A stretch of DNA of 13,275 bases, taken from positions 1-13,275 of the forward strand of contig CAMODY010000034.1 in assembly GCA_946611595.1 (NCBI GenBank), written 5' to 3'. Position 1 is the stretch's first letter. Every line of letters starts with the position of its first letter. The notes below the pieces were generated by a model, which did not search any database, was not told the DNA's origin, and was given only the letters and a program-made list of their open reading frames with translations. Below, piece by piece: positions 6,519-13,216 of the stretch. The position numbers and the translations under genes were made by a program. This DNA is from an uncultured Clostridia bacterium. GTDB lineage: Bacteria; Bacillota; Clostridia; Lachnospirales; Lachnospiraceae.

Positions 6519-6995
6519 ATGAGAAATGCAGAACGCAGAATGACCCGCATTAAAATGCCCTGGTTTTATATTCTCTCATTTACCTGGGGCGGGATCTTAA
6601 GCTGCATGGGACTCCTTGTTTCTTTCGTGATGATCATTACCGGCCATAGACCGAAAAAATGGGGCTACTGCTGGTACTTTGAGATAGGAAGGAAAAACTG
6701 GGGCGGCTGTGAGTGGGGTCCTGTGTTCCTGAAAGATAAACATGAAGGGGAGCACATAAAAAACCATGAATTCGGGCATGGGATTCAGAATTGTTTCCTG
6801 GGACCTTTTATGATCTTTCTGGTTTCAGCGCCTTCGAGCATCCGCTATTGGTACAGAAGGATAAAGACAAGGCTTGGAAAACCTTTAAAGACTGCTTACG
6901 ATGATATCTGGTTTGAAGGACAGGCCACAAGACTCGGTACGGAAAAGATGCAAAAGATCAGAGCGGAGCATCGCGAAGGGCGAAGGAAACGTTAG
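6519..6995 (+). CDS. Small membrane protein with HEFGH zinc-peptidase-like motif
   Basis: This 158-residue protein has one clear hydrophobic segment (about 15-41) and a second, weaker one (about 92-112). Between them are an aromatic, Trp- and Cys-rich stretch and the motif KNHEFGHGIQN, with H83, E84 and H87 forming an HExxH zinc site. E134 in WFEGQATRLG is a good candidate for a third ligand. The pattern HExGHxxQ, then GPxxxxxxxPS, then E.xAxxLG recurs in small uncharacterised bacterial membrane proteins I recall. Whether these are active peptidases is not known to me. The C-terminus is strongly basic. The start is uncertain: 6519 has a weak AGGATA site, while 6540 and 6555 are in-frame ATGs nearer the first helix. 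It lies 15 bases after the metY-like gene and is probably co-transcribed with it. Confidence 0.75.
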   Translation: MRNAERRMTRIKMPWFYILSFTWGGILSCMGLLVSFVMIITGHRPKKWGYCWYFEIGRKNWGGCEWGPVFLKDKHEGEHIKNHEFGHGIQNCFLGPFMIFLVSAPSSIRYWYRRIKTRLGKPLKTAYDDIWFEGQATRLGTEKMQKIRAEHREGRRKR

Positions 6996-7050
6996 AAAAC
7001 ACCTGCGGGTGCATTGCATAAATCGGTATCAACAAGAAAGGATAAAGCAA

Positions 7051-7947
7051 ATGGAGAAGAATTTTATTGTTTGTACAGATTCCGGATGTGATCTTTCTAT
7101 TGAAGTTTTAACAGAACATGAAATCTATGCGCTTCCACTCCAGTATGAACTGAATGGAAAACTTGTCAGCGATACGATGAAGCATGAAGATTGTCATATG
7201 TTCTATGAAGGCATGCGCGCCGGAGACTGCCCGAAGACCAGCCAGGTCAACTCGGTGCAGTTCATAGATTTCTGGACTCCGATCATTAACGAACATCATC
7301 TTCCGATCATCCACATCTCCTTAGGCAGTGGTGTTTCCGGAACCTATCACAATGGATGTCTTGCAGCCGAAGATATCAAAGAGGATCTTCCGGACGCTGA
7401 GATCCATATGATTGATTCCACACTCTGTTCCGTTGGTTATGGTATGCTGGCGCTTAAGGCGGCAGAGATGAGAGATAATGGGGCAAGCGTAGAAGAGTGC
7501 ATCAACTGGCTTGAAGAGCATAAAGGCAATATGAACACCTGGTATACGACAGATGAGCTTAAGTATCTGTATCGAAGCGGACGCGTCAGCAAACTCGGCG
7601 CAATCTTAGGTGAAGCACTTAACATCTGTCCGATCTTAAACCTGGACCTTGAAGGTCATCTGATCGTGCAGGAAAAAGTGCGTGGTCTTAAGAAGACGAT
7701 CCGCAGAATCCATGAGATCATTGGCGGCATCGTAGAAGATGCAGACCAGCAGACGGCATACATCTGCCATTCTGATATTCCGGAGCAGGCTGAAAAGTTT
7801 GGAGAAGAGATCAAGGAAAAATTCGGTTTTAAGGAAATGAAATATACCTATATCGGACCTACGATCGGATCCAACTGCGGACCTGGACTCATGGCAGTCT
7901 TCTTCTGGGGCAAGAAGCGGACGATGGATGGATATAAAGGAAAATAA
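7051..7947 (+). CDS. DegV family fatty-acid-binding protein
   Basis: This 298-residue protein has the normal length for the DegV family. These proteins bind a fatty acid between two alpha/beta domains; in Gram-positive bacteria the related FakB proteins present fatty acids to the kinase FakA. Motifs seen are TDSGCDLS (9-16) in the first strand-loop, PKTSQ (61-65) and GSGVSGTY (92-99) at the lipid carboxylate pocket, YLYRSGRVSKLGA (172-184), and IGPTIGSNCGPG (268-279) near the C-terminus. The last motif has N275 where the family usually has His. The ATG at 7051 was chosen because AGAAAGGA lies nine bases upstream and residues before it do not fit the family; the frame stays open to 6901, overlapping the previous gene. 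No FakA-like gene is in the window, so a FakB role is possible but unproven. Confidence 0.92.
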   Translation: MEKNFIVCTDSGCDLSIEVLTEHEIYALPLQYELNGKLVSDTMKHEDCHMFYEGMRAGDCPKTSQVNSVQFIDFWTPIINEHHLPIIHISLGSGVSGTYHNGCLAAEDIKEDLPDAEIHMIDSTLCSVGYGMLALKAAEMRDNGASVEECINWLEEHKGNMNTWYTTDELKYLYRSGRVSKLGAILGEALNICPILNLDLEGHLIVQEKVRGLKKTIRRIHEIIGGIVEDADQQTAYICHSDIPEQAEKFGEEIKEKFGFKEMKYTYIGPTIGSNCGPGLMAVFFWGKKRTMDGYKGK

Positions 7948-8067
7948 TGCTGACACAGTGTTGAAAAAGCGATGTAAAAGAGGCTGAAAAATCTGAATCA
8001 TAACTTGATTTAAAAATCAATAATCAAAACGCATATAAATAAAATCGAGATATTGTAAAAAGTGCAC

Positions 8068-8097
8068 AAAAAGTTCCGATTTCTTTCGGAACTTTTT
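8068..8097 (+). terminator. Strong hairpin terminator after the DegV gene
   Basis: A 7-bp core GTTCCGA (8073-8079) pairs with TCGGAAC (8086-8092) around a TTTCTT loop. Five flanking A and five T residues extend it to 12 bp and provide the U tract. The same sequence is symmetric enough to end transcription from either side. It lies 120 bases after the DegV stop and separates that gene from the amino-acid importer. Confidence 0.88.
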
Positions 8098-8118
8098 GTT
8101 GTTAATCAAGAAAAAACA

Positions 8119-8147
8119 TTGCTCCAAGGGGTGAAAAGGAGTAAAAT
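8119..8147 (+). promoter_or_regulatory. Probable promoter of the branched-chain amino acid type importer
   Basis: TTGCTC (8119-8124, three of six) and TAAAAT (8142-8147, five of six) are separated by 17 bases, downstream of the terminator at 8068-8097. The start would be near 8154, giving a leader of about 59 bases to the ATG at 8213. The -35 is weak, so an activator or a different start is possible. Confidence 0.5.
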
Positions 8148-8156
8148 TACTGCATA

Positions 8157-8175
8157 CTTTGGGAGCCTCCCAAGG
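8157..8175 (+). repeat. Palindrome in the importer leader, operator or RNA hairpin
   Basis: TTGGGAG-C-CTCCCAA (8159-8173) is a perfect 15-base inverted repeat. At RNA level it can extend by a U-G and a C-G pair to 8157-8175 with a three-base loop. It sits just after the predicted start point and is not followed by a T run, so it is not a terminator. It resembles the 470-540 half-sites by the TTGGGA core, but the spacing is two bases shorter. Confidence 0.55.
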
Positions 8176-8212
8176 CATAAGATTTCATCATAGCTATGAA
8201 AGGAGAGAAAAG

Positions 8213-9553
8213 ATGAAAAAAAGAGGCATTTTGGCATTAGCATTGGCACTCATTCTTGCAGTTTCAATGCTGGCAGCTTGTGGCAGCTCAGGCGGCGGTT
8301 CTACTCCGGCCGGCAGCGGTGCAGCTTCAGGCGGTGACTTTGCCGGAACAATTAAGATCGGGTATGTAAACCCGACAACTGGTGCTCTTGCTGGTAATGG
8401 TGAGGGCTGTGACTGGGTAGTTAAAAGACTGACTCAGTGGGTAGCTGATAACGGCGGAATCACGATCGACGGAAAACAGTATGGCATTCAGGTAATCGTA
8501 TACGATTCTGAGTCTGATTCTTCCAAGTGCTCTGAGATGGCTCAGAAACTTGCTGAGGAAGATAATGTTGATATGATGATCGCTATTCAGACACCAGAAA
8601 CAGTTATCCCAGTAGCTGGTGTTGCAGAGCGTTATGGTATTCCTTGCGTTGCTATTCAGGCTCCGGTTAACCCGGTTGCTGCTAACGTAGCAGGTGGAGA
8701 CAAGACAGAGTGGGTATTCGAAGCTTTCTGGACAATCGAGAAAGTTTATGAAGCACACAAAGCTCTTTGGACAGCAGCAGGCTATGCTCCGAACACAGGC
8801 GCTAAAGTTGGTCTTGCATTCGCAAACGACGCTGACGGATCTGCTTGGCATGACATTTTCTGCGAGCTTCTTCCGAAAGATGGTTATGAAGTAGTTGACC
8901 CGGGTATGTACCCATCAGGATCTGATGACTTCACATCTATCGCAGCAGCATACAAGAGCGCAGGCATCGATGTTCTTGCTGGAACAAACATCCCGCCAGA
9001 TTTCCTGAAACTTTACAAAGCTTGCATCAGCGCAGGCGTTTCTGCAGGATGCGTAACAATGGGTAAATGCTGTCTGCTCGATGGTGACGTTGCCGTTCTT
9101 GAGAACGACACTCAGGGTCTTGCAAATGGTATCATGACAGAAGTTTGGTGGCAGCCGAACTATCCGTTCACATCTGCAGTAACAGGTGAAGCTTCTCAGG
9201 CAATCGGTGATGCTTACCTTGCAGATACAGGACGTAACATGCCGCAGCCGGCAGGTTATGCATACGCAGCACTTGAACTTGCAATCAACGCTTTCCAGAA
9301 AGCTGGAACACTTGATAAAGAAGCAGTTCGCGATGCTCTTGCAGCAACAGATCTTGACACTGTCGTTGGACCGATCAAATATGATCAGGAAATGATGGGT
9401 CTCACCTATGGTGATACCGTTATCGCAGGTGGCCAGTGGCAGCTTCAGGAAGATGGAACAGAGAAACTGGTTGTTATCGACAACACTGTATACTCCAACA
9501 TCGATATTCCGATCACTGGAGAATACAAAGCAGGTACAGCTTTAACAAAATAA
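8213..9553 (+). CDS. Branched-chain amino acid type ABC transporter substrate-binding lipoprotein (LivJ/K-like, Peripla_BP_6)
   Basis: This 446-residue exported lipoprotein has a signal peptide ending in LAAC (C23) and a Gly/Ser linker (24-41). Its mature domain begins IKIGYVNPTTGALAGNG and has the two-lobe layout of type I periplasmic binding proteins of the LivJ/amide/urea group. Typical segments are the first-strand loop (47-63), VIVYDSESDSSKCSEMAQKL (94-113), and the GYAYAALELAINAFQKAGTLDKEAVRDAL region (348-376). It should hand a solute to the LivHM permease encoded downstream. The true ligand is unknown; branched-chain amino acids are the default, with amides or urea as alternatives. 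Eight cysteines besides C23 are unusual for an exported protein. The gene favours GCT/GCA, CTT and AAA-type codons more than the upstream genes do, suggesting high expression. The ATG at 8213 has AGGAGAG upstream. Confidence 0.92.
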   Translation: MKKRGILALALALILAVSMLAACGSSGGGSTPAGSGAASGGDFAGTIKIGYVNPTTGALAGNGEGCDWVVKRLTQWVADNGGITIDGKQYGIQVIVYDSESDSSKCSEMAQKLAEEDNVDMMIAIQTPETVIPVAGVAERYGIPCVAIQAPVNPVAANVAGGDKTEWVFEAFWTIEKVYEAHKALWTAAGYAPNTGAKVGLAFANDADGSAWHDIFCELLPKDGYEVVDPGMYPSGSDDFTSIAAAYKSAGIDVLAGTNIPPDFLKLYKACISAGVSAGCVTMGKCCLLDGDVAVLENDTQGLANGIMTEVWWQPNYPFTSAVTGEASQAIGDAYLADTGRNMPQPAGYAYAALELAINAFQKAGTLDKEAVRDALAATDLDTVVGPIKYDQEMMGLTYGDTVIAGGQWQLQEDGTEKLVVIDNTVYSNIDIPITGEYKAGTALTK

Positions 9554-9584
9554 TTTTACATCTAAGTAAAGATTAAATATCTTA

Positions 9585-9617
9585 AGGGCGGAGAGCATTA
9601 TCTGCTTTCCGCCTCTT
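9585..9617 (+). terminator. Intercistronic hairpin after the binding-protein gene (leaky terminator or mRNA stabiliser)
   Basis: GGCGGAGAGCA (9587-9597) pairs with TGCTTTCCGCC (9603-9613) with one G-T wobble and a five-base loop. Flanking AAG/CTT bases add pairs. Only a short, interrupted T tract follows, so complete termination is unlikely. Position between the binding protein and the ATPase suggests it lowers read-through, or protects the 3' end of the abundant binding-protein message. Confidence 0.7.
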
Positions 9618-9646
9618 AAAGATTAAGGACCTCAAAAGGAGGGCTT

Positions 9647-10378
9647 ATGGGGAAAATATTAACATTTGAGAATGTGGATGCCGGTTATGGACGTGTCCAG
9701 ATCCTGCATGATCTGTCATTCGAGGTCGAGGAAGGTGAGGTATACGGAGTTATCGGCCCGAACGGATGCGGAAAATCTACAATGTTTAACGCATTGATCG
9801 GTCTGATCATTCCTACCAAAGGAAAAATTACTTTCGACGGACATGATGTCACAAAAGTAAAATCTGCTACCCGTTGCCATATGGGTATTGGACGTACATT
9901 CCAGGTTCCTCGTCCGTTTGAAGGCATGACTGTCTTTGAGAATGTACTGGTTGCAGCAGTTCACGGCGCCGGAAAATCCGAAAAAGAAGGTCGTGAAGTT
10001 GCACTGGAAGCTTTAAAGCTTACAGAACTTTATGATAAAAGAGAAATCCTTGCGGGAGAGCTTACACTGCTTGACCGTAAACGTATGGAAATTGCTCGTG
10101 CTTTAGGTACCCAGCCGAAACTTCTTCTTTTAGACGAAGTTGCAGCAGGTCTTACTGAAGCAGAGGTTCAGGATGTTATGAAGATGGTTGCAGACCTTAA
10201 GGCTGCAAAATACTCTATCATCTGGATTGAGCACGTAATTCAGACAATGGTACAGTCTACTGACCACTTAATGTGTATGCAGGAAGGTCATCAGCTTCTG
10301 ATTGGTGATCCGGTACCTGTCATGAATTCAAAAGAAGTAGAAGAAGTATACTTAGGAGTGGAGGACGAAGATGAGTGA
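9647..10378 (+). CDS. livG: Branched-chain amino acid type ABC transporter ATPase, LivG-like
   Basis: This 243-residue ABC ATPase pairs with the next gene product on the LivHM permease. It has Walker A GPNGCGKST (37-45), the LivG-typical GIGRTFQVPRPF segment with Q-loop Q86 (80-91), Walker B LLLLDEVAAGL with D163/E164, and switch His H196 in IEHVIQTM. The signature region is altered: where LSGGQ or LSYGQQRR is expected it reads LAGELTLLDRKRMEIARAL (135-153). A TLLDRKR form does recur in some LivG proteins, so this may be a subfamily trait, not decay. The final residues are acidic (VEDEDE). A strong AGGAGGG ribosome site precedes the ATG, and the stop overlaps the next start by eight bases. 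Confidence 0.93.
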   Translation: MGKILTFENVDAGYGRVQILHDLSFEVEEGEVYGVIGPNGCGKSTMFNALIGLIIPTKGKITFDGHDVTKVKSATRCHMGIGRTFQVPRPFEGMTVFENVLVAAVHGAGKSEKEGREVALEALKLTELYDKREILAGELTLLDRKRMEIARALGTQPKLLLLDEVAAGLTEAEVQDVMKMVADLKAAKYSIIWIEHVIQTMVQSTDHLMCMQEGHQLLIGDPVPVMNSKEVEEVYLGVEDEDE

Positions 10379-11084
10379 GCCTATTTTAAAAGTTGAAGGT
10401 GTTCAGGCGAAATATGGCGATTTCATCGCTGTAGAATCAGCCACATTGGATGTACCTGAAGGACAGATCGTATCTCTCATCGGATCCAACGGAGCCGGAA
10501 AATCCACTCTTATGGATACGATTGCAGGGTTACATAAACCTTCACAGGGAAAAATCTATTTCAAAGGTGAAGATATCACCGGAATGCCTGCAGAGAAAAT
10601 CGTGCTTAAGGGACTTAGCCTTGTACCTCAGGGATCCCGCTGCTTCATTCGTATGTCAGTAGAGGATAACCTGATCATGGGAAGTTTCCCTAAGACCGCG
10701 CGGGCAAAAGCAAAAGATACTTTGGAAAAAGTTTATGACCTTTTCCCGGTATTAAAACAGAAAAGAAACGATCCGTCCGGAAGTCTTTCCGGCGGACAGA
10801 GACAGATGGTAGCTGTTGGTAGAGCATTGATGACGAATCCGGAAATGATCCTCTTTGATGAGATCTCTTTGGGTCTTGCACCTACGACGATCAAGGATAT
10901 TTATTCCCGTATCAAAGATATTGCTGCAAGCGGAACGACTGTTGTTCTGGTTGAGCAGGATACACATCGTGCGATCAAGACTGCACAGCTTGTACACGTT
11001 ATGCTGAAGGGTAATGTTGTTCTTTCCGGTTCCCCGAAGGAACTGAGTGAAGACGATATCAAGAAAGCATACTTTGGAATCTAA
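10371..11084 (+). CDS. livF: Branched-chain amino acid type ABC transporter ATPase, LivF-like
   Basis: This 237-residue ABC ATPase is the second nucleotide-binding subunit. It has Walker A GSNGAGKST (38-46), Q-loop Q87 in LVPQGSR, a full signature LSGGQRQ (139-145), and Walker B MILFDEISLGLAP with D163/E164. The switch position is Gln (Q196 in VEQDTHRA) instead of His, as is normal for LivF (usually VEQN). The segment CFIRMSVEDNL (91-101) is the helical-domain stretch usually written FPxLTVxENL. The start overlaps the livG end by eight bases, giving translational coupling and an expected 1:1 ratio. Together with LivG it should form an asymmetric ATPase pair in which the intact signature faces the LivG Walker A. 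Confidence 0.94.
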   Translation: MSEPILKVEGVQAKYGDFIAVESATLDVPEGQIVSLIGSNGAGKSTLMDTIAGLHKPSQGKIYFKGEDITGMPAEKIVLKGLSLVPQGSRCFIRMSVEDNLIMGSFPKTARAKAKDTLEKVYDLFPVLKQKRNDPSGSLSGGQRQMVAVGRALMTNPEMILFDEISLGLAPTTIKDIYSRIKDIAASGTTVVLVEQDTHRAIKTAQLVHVMLKGNVVLSGSPKELSEDDIKKAYFGI

Positions 11085-11096
11085 GGGAGGTAGAAT

Positions 11097-11939
11097 ATGA
11101 TAGTACTACAATACATCATTAACGGCATTTTGCTGGGTGGTATCTACGCTGTCTTAGGAGTGGGTATGACGATGATCTTTGGTATCGTTAAACTTACCAA
11201 CCTGGCACATGGCGAATTCGTTATTATCGGTGCTTATGCATCAACACTTATCGCAGGCGCATTAGGCGTTGACCCGATCTTAACGCTCATAGTTACAATC
11301 CCGTTTATGTTTATTATCGGTATGATACTGCAGAGCGGACTGATCAACAGGGTTATGCTGAAAGGTTCAGAGCCGGCGCTTCTGGTTACATTCGGTTTAT
11401 CCATCATCCTGCAGGATGCAATGCTTCTGCTCTTTACAGCAGATGCTCGTCACGCAGGTGGTGCTTACAGCTCGATCGTCTTCCACCTTGGAGGCATCAG
11501 TATCGCACTTCTGGATATCATCCTTCTTGTTATCAGTTTGCTGACTATTCTGATCCTTTCCTGGTTCCTTAACAAGACCTATATGGGACGCTCCATCAGA
11601 GCAACTTCTGATGATACACAGGCAGCTTCCCTGATGGGTGTCAGCGTTAAGAGAACCTATGGTATCGCAATGGGTATCGCAATGGCAACTGCAGCAGTTG
11701 CAGGTCTTTGCATCGCCCTTAAGTGGACCTATTATCCGAGTTCTGGCGGCGGCTATCTGCTGACAGCATTCGGTGTCGTAGTTATTGGTGGTATGGGATC
11801 TATTCCGGGAACACTTGTTGCTGGTCTGATCTTCGGTTTAGCACAGGTTATCGGTGGTGCGAACTATGGTCTTTTGGTCGGATATATCCTTCTGATCATC
11901 ATGCTTGCAGTTCGTCCGCAGGGTCTGTTCAGCAAGTAG
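11097..11939 (+). CDS. livH: Branched-chain amino acid type ABC transporter permease, LivH-like
   Basis: This 280-residue polytopic permease starts MIVLQYIINGILLGGIYAVLGVGMTMIFGIVKLTNLAHGEF, the standard LivH opening in which the NLAHGEF motif (35-41) is diagnostic. Hydrophobic segments lie at about 10-30, 40-58, 61-80, 93-113, 131-157, 188-209, 220-246 and 255-272. The cytoplasmic loop GRSIRATSDDTQAASLMGVSV (164-184) is the ATPase-coupling loop of the family. It pairs with LivM to form the membrane channel. The ribosome site GGGAGG is at the expected distance, 12 bases after the livF stop. The protein ends in RPQGLFSK, as many LivH proteins do, and looks complete. Confidence 0.94.
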   Translation: MIVLQYIINGILLGGIYAVLGVGMTMIFGIVKLTNLAHGEFVIIGAYASTLIAGALGVDPILTLIVTIPFMFIIGMILQSGLINRVMLKGSEPALLVTFGLSIILQDAMLLLFTADARHAGGAYSSIVFHLGGISIALLDIILLVISLLTILILSWFLNKTYMGRSIRATSDDTQAASLMGVSVKRTYGIAMGIAMATAAVAGLCIALKWTYYPSSGGGYLLTAFGVVVIGGMGSIPGTLVAGLIFGLAQVIGGANYGLLVGYILLIIMLAVRPQGLFSK

Positions 11940-11955
11940 GAAAGGAGGAAGAAAA

Positions 11956-12993
11956 ATGGAAGATAACAAAAGCTTAGCCTCCGCACATAAGCCGATCAAA
12001 GTGGCTGACGGAATCCCAATGCTGATTATTTGCGCGGTAATCGTAGTTGCATTATATGTACTCGGACTTACCGGCCTTTTCTCCAGCAACACTATGAGAT
12101 ATCTGTTAAAGATATTCCTTTATATCACCTTAGGTGAAATGTGGAACTTACTGAGTGGTTTCACAGGCATGACCAGCCTTGGTCAGCAGGCGTTCATTGG
12201 TATGGCAGGATATACAGTTGCAGTATTTACCTCTACCTACAAGATGTCCTTCTGGCTTGGCATTTTAGTTGGCGCGGTGATCGCGATTGTCATGGCCCTG
12301 ATCCTTTCCTTCATTCTGTTTAGAATGAGAGGTATGTATTTCGCAATTGCTACCTGGGTTGTTGCAGAAGCAATCTGTACCTGGTTCAAGAGCTGGAAAT
12401 ACGTTAACATGGGTGGTGGTATGTCCATCAGCGCAAAACCGTATCCGAAGACTCCGGAGATCTATCTGATGGCTTTAACCCTTTGTGTTGTTTCCATGAT
12501 CGTTGTTTATGTTCTTCTTAGAACAAAGACTGGTCTTGGACTTACAGCCATGAGAGATGATGCTGATGCAGCAAGTGCTGTAGGTGTTAACATCTTCAAG
12601 TCTAAACTTCTTGTTTATGTTATCGCCGCTCTCTTTACTGCTCTTGCAGGTGCTGTATTCTTCATCAACAAAGGTACGATCTATCCGGATAGTGGATTCG
12701 ATATCAGCTGGACTGTATCCATGGTATTCATCGTTATCTTAGGCGGTGTCGGAACTGTATCCGGCCCGATCTTAGGAGCTATCGTTTACGTTATCTTAAG
12801 CGAGTTCCTTGCGAAATTCCCTGGATGGTCCAACATCATCTTAGGTGCGATTGCAATCCTTGTAATCCTCTTCCTGCCTGACGGCATCATGGGAACACTG
12901 CAGAAGAAACTCCACTTCGAGGTCTTCTCACAGAAACGTTTCTCTGAGCACAAAAAGGGAAAGAAGATCAAAGATGCAGCAAACGCAGCTTAA
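11956..12993 (+). CDS. livM: Branched-chain amino acid type ABC transporter permease, LivM-like
   Basis: This 345-residue permease is the partner of LivH. The family motif FTGMTSLGQQAFIGMAGY (69-86) and the coupling loop GLGLTAMRDDADAASAVGVN (193-212) are clear. Hydrophobic segments lie at about 20-42, 50-66, 78-94, 98-123, 127-145, 168-188, 217-236, 252-285 and 293-309. The end LPDGIMGTL is typical, but a basic tail of about 30 residues (316-345, many Lys) follows. The ATG at 11956 was chosen over an in-frame upstream start at 11905 because AAAGGAGGA lies six bases upstream and the earlier codons fall inside the livH end. It is the last gene of the importer operon, followed 31 bases later by a strong terminator. 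Confidence 0.94.
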   Translation: MEDNKSLASAHKPIKVADGIPMLIICAVIVVALYVLGLTGLFSSNTMRYLLKIFLYITLGEMWNLLSGFTGMTSLGQQAFIGMAGYTVAVFTSTYKMSFWLGILVGAVIAIVMALILSFILFRMRGMYFAIATWVVAEAICTWFKSWKYVNMGGGMSISAKPYPKTPEIYLMALTLCVVSMIVVYVLLRTKTGLGLTAMRDDADAASAVGVNIFKSKLLVYVIAALFTALAGAVFFINKGTIYPDSGFDISWTVSMVFIVILGGVGTVSGPILGAIVYVILSEFLAKFPGWSNIILGAIAILVILFLPDGIMGTLQKKLHFEVFSQKRFSEHKKGKKIKDAANAA

Positions 12994-13024
12994 TTGATGA
13001 GCGAACAACTGAATCATAAGAATC

Positions 13025-13052
13025 AAGGGAGCGGAATTCCGCTCCCTTTTCT
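13025..13052 (+). terminator. Strong terminator of the importer operon
   Basis: GGGAGCGG and CCGCTCCC form an 8-bp perfect stem with an AATT loop (13027-13046). Flanking AA/TT adds two pairs, and TTTTCTTGTT supplies the T tract. Confidence 0.92.
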
Positions 13053-13095
13053 TGTTCGATTTCGAAGGAGCAGAGAAAGCCTCCCGGCCATTCTT

Positions 13096-13168
13096 TTAAT
13101 AGTTGCTAAATACAGCATAATAGAGTAAAATACGTTAGTTATGTATACAGTTTTTTAGCGACTATTAA
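13096..13168. repeat. 14-bp inverted repeat bracketing a promoter-like element
   Basis: TTAATAGTTGCTAA (13096-13109) is the reverse complement of TTAGCGACTATTAA (13155-13168) at 13 of 14 positions. The one difference is a G-T pair that would still stack in RNA. The 45-base spacer contains most of the promoter-like element at 13103-13131. It could be a pair of operator sites or the two arms of a long stem. The rest of 13053-13216 shows no gene. Confidence 0.6.
13103..13131 (+). promoter_or_regulatory. Possible promoter for the gene at the right edge
   Basis: TTGCTA (13103-13108, four of six) and TAAAAT (13126-13131, five of six) are separated by 17 bases. The predicted start near 13138 leaves a leader of about 79 bases to the ATG at 13217. 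The layout closely matches the importer promoter at 8119-8147. The -35 lies within the left arm of the inverted repeat. Confidence 0.45.
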
Positions 13169-13216
13169 TAAGGTAAAAGTTTAGTTTAGACACAAATATT
13201 TAAGAGGTACATTTTT

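Noticed and set aside
6996..7050. Small hairpin CACC-TGCG-GGTG between the HEFGH protein and DegV genes
   Set aside because: The stem has only four pairs and no T tract, so it is not a credible terminator or regulatory element.
7948..8110. Possible T-box or amino-acid riboswitch ending in the hairpin at 8068-8097
   Set aside because: I see no T-box signature, no antiterminator alternative to the stem, and a better promoter lies downstream of the hairpin. The simplest reading is a DegV terminator. An AT-rich hairpin at 8005-8020 has only six weak pairs.
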